A stretch of DNA of 56,870 nt from Gemmatimonadaceae bacterium (lineage in GTDB: Bacteria > Gemmatimonadota > Gemmatimonadetes > Gemmatimonadales > Gemmatimonadaceae): assembly GCA_020852815.1 (NCBI GenBank), contig JADZAN010000012.1:1-56870 (forward strand). The letters are read 5' to 3'. A program made the translations under genes and the position numbers. Below are positions 27,088 to 35,420 of this stretch, one piece after another; the first letter of the stretch is position 1, and every line of letters starts with the position of its first letter. A model generated the notes under the pieces. That model searched no databases. It saw only the letters and a list, made by a program, of their open reading frames with translations, and was not told the origin of the DNA.

Positions 27088-27380
27088 GCGTCGCGTGCCG
27101 CCAGGAGCCGCTTGCGCTCGGCCGTGTAGTCCCACCACGCGCGCGGCGGTGCGCCATCCATGAAGCGGGTGATGCTCATCAGCGTATCGAGCACGCACGG
27201 GTCCTGCCGGCTGTGCGTGAGTTCGCACAGCCGGTCGTAGAGCTGTACCGGATCCTTCCCCCTGAGTTCTGCCGGCGAGGTGAAGCCGAGCAGGCGCAGG
27301 TCCTCCGCGAACGACTTGCCGACATTGGGGAGGTCGGTGAAGGTGCGGAGCGAGCGTCGGTTGACCTTGGAGGGATGCAC
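27084..27380 (-). CDS. Cdd1-like helix-hairpin-helix protein
   Basis: A 98-residue protein starting at GTG just after the upstream propeller-amidohydrolase stop. It carries a helix-hairpin-helix region (FTDLPNVGKSFAEDLRLLGFTSPAELRGKDPVQLYDRLC) and the C-terminal WWDYTAERK segment typical of the Cdd1/'pathogenicity locus' family. It probably binds DNA or mediates protein contact; the physiological role is not established. Its stop overlaps the opposing polymerase stop by four bases. Confidence 0.8.
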   Translation of the reverse strand: MHPSKVNRRSLRTFTDLPNVGKSFAEDLRLLGFTSPAELRGKDPVQLYDRLCELTHSRQDPCVLDTLMSITRFMDGAPPRAWWDYTAERKRLLAARDA

Positions 27381-27385
27381 GGTAC

Positions 27386-30300
27386 CTAACGAAGCCCCGC
27401 ATTCACCGCAGGCGCCGGCTGCCGCCACGGCTGCGGCGGCAACGCACGCTGCCGCGGCCACACCTCGTCCAGCGTGTCGCCGTTGTACAGCCGCCCGTTC
27501 CGCATCACTTGACGAATGGTGTTGCTGTTGCGGATGCTGGCCAGCGGATCGCCGTCGAGGACGAGGAGGTCGGCGAGCTTCCCCGGTTCCAGCGACCCCA
27601 AATCGCGGTCCAGCCCCAGCGCCTCGGCGCCCATGATCGTCGCCACGCGCAACGCCTCGTGGTTCGAGAGGCCGCCCGAGGCCACGGTCCACAGCTCCCA
27701 GTGGTAGCCCAGCCCTTGCAGTTGGCCGTGCGAGCCGATCCCGGCCTTGCCGCCGGCTGCAATCAGGTCGCGGATCACCTTCGCGTGCTCGGTGAAGTTG
27801 TACTCCTCGTCGAGGAACCAGCCCGCAGGGCCGGGCGAGCCACCGGCCCCCTGCCCGCGGCGCCGAGTCTTGGAGTCGAGGTCGTCGTCCGGGGTGAAGC
27901 GGCGCAGCTTGGGATCCTTGTTGGGATTCTCCTTCGTGTAGTAGTAGTTCTCCACCCACGGCCCGCCGTACGTCACGAGGAGCGTCGGCGTGGACACCGT
28001 CCCCGACGCCGCGAAGAGCTTGATCACGTCGTCGAAGAGCGGGGTGATGGGAAGGTTGTGTTCCACGCCGCTGTAGCCGTCCAGCGCCATCGTGACGTTG
28101 GTGCGGAAGGCGAGCCCTGCCTCGGTGGTCGGCATGAGGCGCAGCTCCTTGGCCGCCATCATGATCCACTGCCGCACCTGGCGATTGCCGGCCCCGTACA
28201 TCTTGATCGTGTTGGTGTGGTAGTAGTCGCTGTAGCGCTTGAGGACGTTGCGCGTCTGCTCGAGCGAGCGCAGGCGCTCACCGGCAAAGACGCCGGGACC
28301 CGTGGAGTAGATGCGCGGTCCCACCAGGTCCCCCGTCGTCACGCGATCGGCGTAGCTCAGGACGTCGGTACTCCCGGTTTGCGGGTCGCGCGTGGTCGTC
28401 ACCCCATAGGCGAGGTTGGCCAGCAACGCCCACGGCTGCACCGTGTGGATGTCGGGCGAATGGCGGAAGTGCGCGTGCGTGTCGACAAAGCCCGGGATGA
28501 TCGTCTTTCCCGTCACGTCGATGATGCGCGCCCCCTGTGGCACCTCGACGCTGCCGCGCTTCGCTACGGCCACGATGCGGTTGTCGCGCACGATGACGTC
28601 GGCGTCCTCGATCACCTCGTTCCCCTTCATGGTGATCGCCTTGGCCCCGCGCAGCACCACGGTGCCGCGCGGGATGTCGCGCTGGCCGGCGACGTTGACG
28701 CGAATCTCTGTCGGCTTGTAGGTCGCCGTGGTCGTGTCGCGCGGCGCCGGGCGGCGCGACGTGTCGCCGGGAGTTGCCGGCGCGGCCGCCGCGCGCCGCG
28801 CCTGGCGCACCGAGTCGTCGAACGCCTTGGCGCGATCGAGGTCGTAGGTGACGAGCGCGTTCCCGATCGACCAGTGCACCACGCGCCCGCTTGCCTGCCA
28901 TGCGGGGAACTCGCCGCCGATGTCCGAGAGGCGGCGCACCGGGGTCGGCGCGCTCTCCGGTGTCGCGACGGAGATGGTCGGCACCTGCCCGCCGATCACC
29001 GGCACGGTCACGACGTAGAAGTCAGAGCCCACCTCGGCCAGCGCCAGGTCGCCCCTGGGTGCCATGCGCACCGTGTTGGCGTTAGGCGCTGGGCCGCCCC
29101 CTGGTGCCGCCGCTCCCGTCACCTTCACGTGCGAGCGCAGGTCGCTGCCATCCCAGCGGAACGAGACGAGCCCCTCGTTCCTTCCATACGCGTAGATGCG
29201 CGTGGCGTCGCTGGTGAAGTGCGGGTCGGCCAGCGCGCCGGCGTCGCGAATGCGCGTGATGGCACCGCCGTCGGCGCTGACCCAGACGAACCGCGCCGCC
29301 TGTCCGCCGCCAAAGCGCTGCAGCGTCTCGCGCAGTTCGCGCGCGTCGGCCTGCATGGCGAGGATGCGCGCGCCGTCCGGAGCCCATTGCGTGGCATAGT
29401 ATGTGGCCGCGTCACGCGTGAGGCGCACCGGCTGGCCGCGCCCGTCGGCGCGCACCTTGTAGATGTGCCCCCCGTCGTTGGTCCAGGTGACATACGCGAT
29501 CCAGAGCCCATCGGGAGACCACGCGGGATGGAACTCCCCCTCAGGCGAGGCAACGACCTTGCGCGGCTCGCCGCCGGGCAGGTCCATGACATACAGATCG
29601 CCTAACGCCGAGAAGGCGTAGCGCTTGCCGTCCGGGGAAGGAACGCCGTCGCGAATCTGCGTGGCGACGATGGTCGGCGTGTCCTCGATCGGATACTGGA
29701 ACTTCACCTCGGGGCCGATCGCGACGTCGACATCGATGGTGAAGGGGATCTTCGTCGCCGCGCTTCCGTCCACGGGAACGCGCCAGATCTCGCCGCCGTA
29801 GGAGATGACCACCGCCTTGCTGTCCGGGGTGAAGTCGTAGCCCGGGAGCGCGTCGGTCTCCAGCATCGCCTCCTGGTTGTCGCGCTGGATGGGATAGGCG
29901 AGCCAGCGCTCCTCACCCGACGCGAGGTCGCGCAGGCGCAACCCGGTCTTGTTCTCGTAGCGCGAGCCGTACGCGAGCAGCTTCCCGTCGGGCGAGACCG
30001 CCGGGCGGAAGGCGGCGCCGTAGCGCGACGTCATCGTCGTCACCGTCCCCAGCTCGCGGTCGTACGCCGCCAGCTGGAACGAGGGGAAGATCTGGTTGTA
30101 GGAAAAGACGCCCTGTCGCGTGGCGTACCACAGCGTGCGCCCATCGGGGGAGAAAGCGGCACCTAACGCCGACTGCGCGGCCGGCTCGCGGATCACCTGG
30201 ATTCCCGCGCCACCGTCCACATGGTAGAGGAAGATCTTGGGCGCCCCCTGCACCGAGCGCGTCACGGCGACGTACTTCCCGTCCGGCGTCCACTCGGGAG

Positions 30301-30751
30301 AGACGAACAGGTCGTCGGTCGTCCTCGACAGTTGCAACGTGTCGCGCCCGTCGGCCGCAATCACCCAGAGATTGTTCCCTCCGCTGCGGTCGCTGATGAA
30401 GGCAATGCGCTTCCCGTCCGGGCTCCAGCGCGGCTGCGCGTCGTGCGCCATCCCGCTCGTCAGGCGCGTTGCCGCACCGCCGGCCATGGGAATGGTGTAG
30501 AGATCGCCCAACAGGTCGACGACGAGCCGCGAGCCGTCCGGGCTCACGTCGACCGACATCCAGCTCCCCTTGCTCGCCGTGAAGCGCAGGTGGCGCGCCT
30601 CCTCCAGCGGGAGCGGGGCGCGGCTGGCGGGGCGCGCCGGCGCCTGCGCGCTGGCCAACGCAGGCGGAAGCGCGGGCGCGAGCGCAAAGGCAATTGCAGT
30701 CGCCGCGCACGCTGCGCGCGGGAGCCGGTTCAGGCGGATGGCATGCATCAT
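27386..30751 (-). CDS. PD40/TolB-propeller fused to amidohydrolase, secreted
   Basis: A 1121-residue protein with a signal peptide (ATAIAFALAPALPPALASAQ). Residues 50-620 hold TolB-like PD40 propeller repeats (VDVSPDGSRLVVDLLGDLYTIP, PRWSPDGKRIAFISDRSG, PEWTPDGKYVAVTRS). A metal-dependent amidohydrolase follows, with a urease-like beta-sandwich (GAKAITMKGNEVIEDADVIVRDN), the metal motif DTHAHFRH near residue 755 and a late LADLLVLDGDPL. This fusion is common in Gemmatimonadota and Bacteroidota and is thought to act on peptides or cyclic amides outside the cytoplasm. Double ATG at the start. Confidence 0.9.
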   Translation of the reverse strand: MMHAIRLNRLPRAACAATAIAFALAPALPPALASAQAPARPASRAPLPLEEARHLRFTASKGSWMSVDVSPDGSRLVVDLLGDLYTIPMAGGAATRLTSGMAHDAQPRWSPDGKRIAFISDRSGGNNLWVIAADGRDTLQLSRTTDDLFVSPEWTPDGKYVAVTRSVQGAPKIFLYHVDGGAGIQVIREPAAQSALGAAFSPDGRTLWYATRQGVFSYNQIFPSFQLAAYDRELGTVTTMTSRYGAAFRPAVSPDGKLLAYGSRYENKTGLRLRDLASGEERWLAYPIQRDNQEAMLETDALPGYDFTPDSKAVVISYGGEIWRVPVDGSAATKIPFTIDVDVAIGPEVKFQYPIEDTPTIVATQIRDGVPSPDGKRYAFSALGDLYVMDLPGGEPRKVVASPEGEFHPAWSPDGLWIAYVTWTNDGGHIYKVRADGRGQPVRLTRDAATYYATQWAPDGARILAMQADARELRETLQRFGGGQAARFVWVSADGGAITRIRDAGALADPHFTSDATRIYAYGRNEGLVSFRWDGSDLRSHVKVTGAAAPGGGPAPNANTVRMAPRGDLALAEVGSDFYVVTVPVIGGQVPTISVATPESAPTPVRRLSDIGGEFPAWQASGRVVHWSIGNALVTYDLDRAKAFDDSVRQARRAAAAPATPGDTSRRPAPRDTTTATYKPTEIRVNVAGQRDIPRGTVVLRGAKAITMKGNEVIEDADVIVRDNRIVAVAKRGSVEVPQGARIIDVTGKTIIPGFVDTHAHFRHSPDIHTVQPWALLANLAYGVTTTRDPQTGSTDVLSYADRVTTGDLVGPRIYSTGPGVFAGERLRSLEQTRNVLKRYSDYYHTNTIKMYGAGNRQVRQWIMMAAKELRLMPTTEAGLAFRTNVTMALDGYSGVEHNLPITPLFDDVIKLFAASGTVSTPTLLVTYGGPWVENYYYTKENPNKDPKLRRFTPDDDLDSKTRRRGQGAGGSPGPAGWFLDEEYNFTEHAKVIRDLIAAGGKAGIGSHGQLQGLGYHWELWTVASGGLSNHEALRVATIMGAEALGLDRDLGSLEPGKLADLLVLDGDPLASIRNSNTIRQVMRNGRLYNGDTLDEVWPRQRALPPQPWRQPAPAVNAGLR

Positions 30752-30865
30752 CGAACGAATCGTGGGGGAGTGGTACTCGACGACAACGGCACGGGCGCCG
30801 CAGAACATCGTTCCGCGGCGCCCGATGCGCCACCTGCTCAACGCGGAGACGAGCTACGCCTCGCG

Positions 30866-30929
30866 CGCACTCCCCGCGCACTCCCCGCGCACGCCCCGCG
30901 CACTCCCCGCGCACGCCCCGCGCGCTCCC
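30866..30929. repeat. 11-bp tandem repeat (CCGCGCACTCC)
   Basis: About six imperfect copies of the 11-base unit CCGCGCACTCC/CCGCGCACGCC lie between the start region of the propeller-amidohydrolase and the end of the BNR protein. The unit length is not a multiple of the coding period and no gene is supported across it. It lies about 120 bases upstream of the amidohydrolase start. Confidence 0.7.
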
Positions 30930-30933
30930 TTCG

Positions 30934-32346
30934 CTACGGCACGCGCGCGACTCCGATCGAACTGGGCGCGCCTGACGGAGTCCGCACCCACGCCAGGAGC
31001 GTCCCCACCGCCGCCGTCGCCACCGTCGGGCTCTTTCCCGGGCCTACGTCCGGCCCCGCCAGCGTTGCGATCACGGCGTTCCCACCCTTCTCGACGCGAA
31101 CCCGCGCGAGCCTCACGCGTCGTGTCCCATTGCCGACTTCATCCCACGCCAGGAGCACGTCGCCACCCGCTTCCGTCGCCAACTGCGCATGGCCGGGCAG
31201 TCCCTTCGCCGGAACACGAACACGCGTCGTGAACGTGCGGGCATCGCTCGACGTCGCGTGATAGAGGACCATCTTCGACGGATCGCCCCCCGCCTCGGGC
31301 GTCACCCACGCAACATGCACGCGCTTGGCCCCGTCGACCGCAACCGCCGGACCGTTGTCAGGGCAGCCATCGAAGACCCACCGGTCGTTGCTCACGCGCG
31401 TCGGCTCGCCGAACTTCTCCCCGCCGTCACGCGACGCGGCGATGGCGATGTCGCGCTGGTTGCCGGGAAAGACATGGCGCCAGACGACGTAGACGTCACG
31501 CCCCGACGACGTCATCGAGGTCTTGCAGCAGTAGCACACGCTGCGCGCAATCGCGCGCGGCGCGGCGCCGCCGAGCGTCGTGGCGTAGAGTTGCGAGTGC
31601 CCCGCCATGCGCTCGGATTCCGACATCTCGTCACCCGGTGACGCGTGCGCGTGCGCCCCCATCGGCGCCGCAGTGGAGACCTTCGGCGCGTTAGGCGCCG
31701 CCGAGCTTTTGCCGTCGCCCGTCGCGCGCTTCGTCGACGAACGCGCGACCCCTTCCAGTTCGCGATGATCGAGCCAGGCCACGACCACACGTCCCGCGGC
31801 ATCCACGGCAATCGACTCCCATCCTCGGCTCCCCCCTTCCCCGCTTCCGGGAACGATCGCCGTGGCGCCGAAGCTGCGCGCGCCGTCGCTCGAGCGAGCC
31901 ACGAGCAGTCGCCACCCCTGCTCTTCCTTGTTGGTCCAGACCACCACGACTTCGGGTTCGCGCCCCCCGCCCGCGCGCGGAACCAGGGCGACGCGCGGCG
32001 GCATCTCCGCGTTCACGCGCGCGCGGCCCGGCGTGTCGTTCACACGCACCGGCGCGCTGAACGTGGCCCCGCCGTCGCGGCTCGCCGCGGCATAGATGTC
32101 CACCACCCCCGTCCCCGCCGCCGACCACGACACCGCGACGAACCGCCCGCTCGCGGCAATGGACACGTTGTCGCTCGACCGTCCGTCCACGGACAACGAC
32201 GCGACCCCCGCGCGCGCCTGCGCCGCAACGACGCGCACCTCCCCCGCGGCCAAGACAACCAAGGCAGCCGCCAGCACTGCCCACGCGCGCCTAACGCGCG
32301 CCGGCGTGCCCGCGGCCGCCAGCCACACGCCCGACTCAGAACGCAT
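30934..32346 (-). CDS. BNR/sialidase-fold secreted protein with Cys cluster
   Basis: A 470-residue exported protein (signal AWAVLAAALVVLAAGEVRVVAAQ) with Asp-box propeller repeats (AASRDGGATFSAPVRV, ARSSDGARSFG, AASRDGGEKFGEPTRV). A short metal-binding-looking cluster, SVCYCCKTSM, occurs mid-protein next to a Met/His-containing loop (DEMSESERMAGHS). The catalytic Arg triad of true sialidases is not evident, so a binding role is more likely. Its start overlaps the stop of the TonB receptor gene by 11 bases, so it is the last gene of that operon. Confidence 0.8.
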   Translation of the reverse strand: MRSESGVWLAAAGTPARVRRAWAVLAAALVVLAAGEVRVVAAQARAGVASLSVDGRSSDNVSIAASGRFVAVSWSAAGTGVVDIYAAASRDGGATFSAPVRVNDTPGRARVNAEMPPRVALVPRAGGGREPEVVVVWTNKEEQGWRLLVARSSDGARSFGATAIVPGSGEGGSRGWESIAVDAAGRVVVAWLDHRELEGVARSSTKRATGDGKSSAAPNAPKVSTAAPMGAHAHASPGDEMSESERMAGHSQLYATTLGGAAPRAIARSVCYCCKTSMTSSGRDVYVVWRHVFPGNQRDIAIAASRDGGEKFGEPTRVSNDRWVFDGCPDNGPAVAVDGAKRVHVAWVTPEAGGDPSKMVLYHATSSDARTFTTRVRVPAKGLPGHAQLATEAGGDVLLAWDEVGNGTRRVRLARVRVEKGGNAVIATLAGPDVGPGKSPTVATAAVGTLLAWVRTPSGAPSSIGVARVP

Positions 32347-34645
32347 AACGCACGCTCGTGCTGAGGGTTCGCTGCGGGAACGGGTGAAAGAGGAAGTACT
32401 TGCGATTCAGCAGGTTGTCGACGCCTAACGTCGCATGCACGTTGTGCATCAGGCGCACATTGGCCACCGCGTCGGCCACGAACCAGCCGCTGAAGCCCTG
32501 GTACGTGTTGGGATTCACGTCGGCGTTGTCGAGCGTGGTCCAGAGCGGCCCGCTGTAGCGCCCGGCCAGCGTCACCCCCACGCGCTCCCCCGGCCGGTAC
32601 GTCGCCACGAAGTTCGCGCGCCAGTCGGGAATGTTGGGGAGATGCTTCCCGATGGCCGCGCTGGCCGGCGCCGTTGCGCTCGCGCGCCCAGACGTGGCGA
32701 GCGTGCGGGCATTGAGATAGGTCACGCTCCCCGACAGCTCGAGCCCGCGCACCACGAGGTCGCGCCCGTTGAGCACCAGCTCCGCGCCGCGCGAGCGCAC
32801 GTGGTCCACGTTGGAGACGTAGGAGTACAGCGTCGACGACCCGGCCACGAGCGGCTTGAACTGCGAGATGATGGCGTCATGCACGTCGTCGTTGAACAGC
32901 GCCAGTTGCACGCGCCCGCGCGCGAGCTGGCGCTCCACGCGGAGTTCGCTCGCCAGTACGTTGTCCGGCTTGAGGTTAGGGTCGGGGGAGGTGAACGTCG
33001 CCCCCGTCGTCACGAGCTGGTACAGCTCCGCCGCCGTCGCAAAGCGATACGCCTTGCCCAACGACGCCGTCACCTTCCAGTCGCGCGCGCCGTTCCAGGC
33101 CAGCAACGCCTTGGGGGAGAACTTGGTCGCCTCGACCTCCGGCTGCCGCACGGTGGTCGCACCATTCACGTTCACGCCGTCGTAGCCGCGCCACGTCTCC
33201 CAGCGCCCACCCACCGTCAGGCGCAACGCCGGCGCCAGTTGCCAGGCATCCTGCGCCCACAGCGCGCTGGTCCGCGTCTTCCCGTCGCCGCGGGTGGCAA
33301 CCCCGGTGTAGGGCTCCCCGCTGGTCCAGTCGGCGGTCGTATACGTCGGGTTCACCAGTTCGTATCGGTCGTGATGCGCACCGAAGGAGACGGTGTGCGC
33401 CGCGCTGAGCCCTCCACGGTGCCAAGTCCCCTTGAGGTCGAGCGTCTCCCACCCGGTCCCGCTCAGCACCGCCACCCGGCCGGCCGCCCCGAACGTCGTC
33501 CCCGTCGCCGATGCCGACGTGGGGAAGCGCTGCCGGTCGGTGCCGAAGTCGTAGCGCGTCCCCACCACCTCGAAGTCCCAGTCACGGCGCGTGTCGCGAC
33601 GCACGGAGAGCGACTGCGAGCTGTGGCGCTGCAGCAGGTTGTAGTTCCCGCTGGCAAAGCCCGACTGGCCGGCGAAGGTCGCATCGCCCGAGCGCTGCAG
33701 GTAGCTGTCGACGCCAGCGTTGGCGTCGTTCTCCCACCATCCATAGGTGTACGCCGCCCGCACGTTCGGCGTCAGGTCATAGGCAACCTTCGCCTTGGCG
33801 TTGGTCATCTGCGAGTGCAGGAGCCCCGAGGCACCAAGGATGTTGGCCGCCGCGTTGAGCTTGTTGAGCCCAGCGACCCCGCCGGTCGTGTTGGCCGGGA
33901 ACGTGGCACTCGTCACGTAGGTGAGCGGCTGCGAGTGCGAATCCTGGTAGTTGCCGCTCACGACAAACGAGAGCTTGCCGAAGCGATTGCCGAACCGCGC
34001 CGACGTCTGCGTCGTCCCGAAGGTGCGGTCGGTACCATACAGGGAGAACGCCTGCCACGCCTGCCCCTGCGTGACGCTCCCCTCGAAACGTTCCGGCATG
34101 CGCGTCGTGATCTCCATGACGGCCCCCATGGAGTTCCCCGCGTAGGCGGCCGAGAACGGACCGTACATCATGTCGATGCGCGCGATTTCCTCCGGCGCCA
34201 CGAGCCCCCAGCGCGGACCACCGATGGTGTTGTTGTTGGCGATGAGCGCGGTGAGCGGAACACCATCGGCGTAGATGAGCGAGCGCGCGCTGGAACTCAC
34301 CCCCCACGTGCGCGTGGCCATCACCGCCTGCGTGTCGCCGTTGTTGCGCTTCCTGATGAAGACGCTGGGGAGGTACTTCACCGCATCGGGCGTGTCGACG
34401 AGGTTGACGGTCTCACGCACCCGTTGCGCGGTGATGCTGGCGGTAACCGGAAGCGTTAGGCGCGTGATGGCCGCCCTGGTATCGCGCTCGGCGGTCACGC
34501 GCACGCCGGCAATCGTGGTCGCCGAATCGCGCGTGGCCGCGCTGTCGCGCCCAGCAGAGGTGGGGCGCTGTGCATCGAGGTCGCGAGCGCCGCTGGCCAT
34601 CAGCGCGAGCGCGACGCTCACGGTAGGAAGCAGAATGGAACGCAT
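32336..34645 (-). CDS. TonB-dependent outer-membrane receptor
   Basis: A 769-residue receptor with a signal peptide (SVALALMASGARDLDAQ). A TonB-box-like stretch (IAGVRVTAERD) precedes the plug domain (DAVKYLPSVFIRKRNNGDTQ, then VPLTALIANN and IDMMYGPFSAAYAGNSMGAV). A 22-strand-type barrel follows, ending in the terminal aromatic motif TLSTSVRYAF. The plug is of the siderophore/copper-receptor type and there is no SusD partner. The adjacent His-rich DUF2946-like gene and Cys-cluster BNR gene point to a metal or metal-complex substrate (inference). Confidence 0.9.
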   Translation of the reverse strand: MRSILLPTVSVALALMASGARDLDAQRPTSAGRDSAATRDSATTIAGVRVTAERDTRAAITRLTLPVTASITAQRVRETVNLVDTPDAVKYLPSVFIRKRNNGDTQAVMATRTWGVSSSARSLIYADGVPLTALIANNNTIGGPRWGLVAPEEIARIDMMYGPFSAAYAGNSMGAVMEITTRMPERFEGSVTQGQAWQAFSLYGTDRTFGTTQTSARFGNRFGKLSFVVSGNYQDSHSQPLTYVTSATFPANTTGGVAGLNKLNAAANILGASGLLHSQMTNAKAKVAYDLTPNVRAAYTYGWWENDANAGVDSYLQRSGDATFAGQSGFASGNYNLLQRHSSQSLSVRRDTRRDWDFEVVGTRYDFGTDRQRFPTSASATGTTFGAAGRVAVLSGTGWETLDLKGTWHRGGLSAAHTVSFGAHHDRYELVNPTYTTADWTSGEPYTGVATRGDGKTRTSALWAQDAWQLAPALRLTVGGRWETWRGYDGVNVNGATTVRQPEVEATKFSPKALLAWNGARDWKVTASLGKAYRFATAAELYQLVTTGATFTSPDPNLKPDNVLASELRVERQLARGRVQLALFNDDVHDAIISQFKPLVAGSSTLYSYVSNVDHVRSRGAELVLNGRDLVVRGLELSGSVTYLNARTLATSGRASATAPASAAIGKHLPNIPDWRANFVATYRPGERVGVTLAGRYSGPLWTTLDNADVNPNTYQGFSGWFVADAVANVRLMHNVHATLGVDNLLNRKYFLFHPFPQRTLSTSVRYAF

Positions 34646-34863
34646 GATCGAAGTCGATCCGGAAGGTGAGGGGAACGGACGACATCGCACCTCGCCGGAC
34701 AGCCGGGATGCAGCGGATCGCGCCTGCCATATGCACGCGCCCGCGCGATCTCGGGCCGTCGCCGGGATCGATCGTCGTCACCTGATGATGTGGGAGCTGC
34801 CTGCCGGCGCGCCGGTGCCGCGTTAGGCGCGCACCAGTGCTCGGCGGTACTCAGGCGCGGTAC

Positions 34864-35343
34864 TCAGGCGACGATCGGGGGACCGTTCGCGAAGGGGAGG
34901 GTGTGGTCGCGCCACTCCCGCGACTCGGCGCGCTGCACCACCGGCGCGACAGCGTCCTCATGCACCTCGCGCGCGACGGCCACCTCGACCACCGCGGGGG
35001 TCGTGACCGGCGCGGCGGTGCAGCACTGTCCCAGGCACGTGCAGCAGCCGTGCGTGGCATCGCCCGATGGCGCGTCAGCGAGCGCAGCCGCCGATGCATG
35101 CGCGGCCGGTGTGGTGTGCGCGCCCTGCGCGCCATGCGCCCCATGCGCCCCATGCGCCCCATGCGCCCCATGCGCCCCATGCGAGGCCGACGTCGACGTC
35201 GCGAGCGGCTCCCCGTGCTGCGCGCTCGCCGCCGCGTTCCCATGCATCGCGCACGCGAGGATTCCCGCCGGCTCTATGAGCGCCGTGGCAAACCATACTC
35301 CCCACAGCAGCGTGAGGACGCGAATCCAGACCGGGCGATGCAT
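34864..35343 (-). CDS. His-rich DUF2946-like exported protein
   Basis: A 159-residue protein with an N-terminal membrane/signal segment (VLTLLWGVWFATALIEPAG). It has a tandem His-Gly-Ala tract (seven near-perfect three-residue units) and a compact cysteine motif HGCCTCLGQCC. DUF2946-like proteins with such motifs are usually found beside TonB-type copper receptors. The combination suggests binding of Cu or another soft metal at the cell envelope. It precedes the receptor gene on the same strand with a 218-base gap. Confidence 0.7.
   Translation of the reverse strand: MHRPVWIRVLTLLWGVWFATALIEPAGILACAMHGNAAASAQHGEPLATSTSASHGAHGAHGAHGAHGAHGAQGAHTTPAAHASAAALADAPSGDATHGCCTCLGQCCTAAPVTTPAVVEVAVAREVHEDAVAPVVQRAESREWRDHTLPFANGPPIVA
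35134..35185. repeat. 9-bp coding tandem repeat (GCGCCCCAT)
   Basis: Five to six nearly identical copies of a nine-base unit within the His-rich protein gene encode the repeated His-Gly-Ala triplet on the minus strand. The unit is a multiple of three, so copy-number change by slippage would alter the number of histidines without a frameshift. Confidence 0.8.
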
Positions 35344-35420
35344 GAATCAAGTTTATCCTGCGCGCTCCCCCCCGGTAGGGTCAACTCACCTATCGAGAGG
35401 GATGCTGCAGCGAGTCGTCC

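Noticed and set aside
27509-29605. 698-residue plus-strand open frame
   Set aside because: Antisense of the propeller-amidohydrolase; no recognisable domain.
30866-30929. Possible CRISPR-like array
   Set aside because: Units are contiguous 11-mers with no unique spacers; the same applies to the nine-base repeat at 35134-35185.
32435-34459. 674-residue plus-strand open frame
   Set aside because: Antisense of the TonB receptor gene, which has a clear plug and barrel.
34646-34863. Cobalamin or TPP riboswitch upstream of the TonB receptor
   Set aside because: No conserved B12-box or THI-box core is visible in this 218-base leader.
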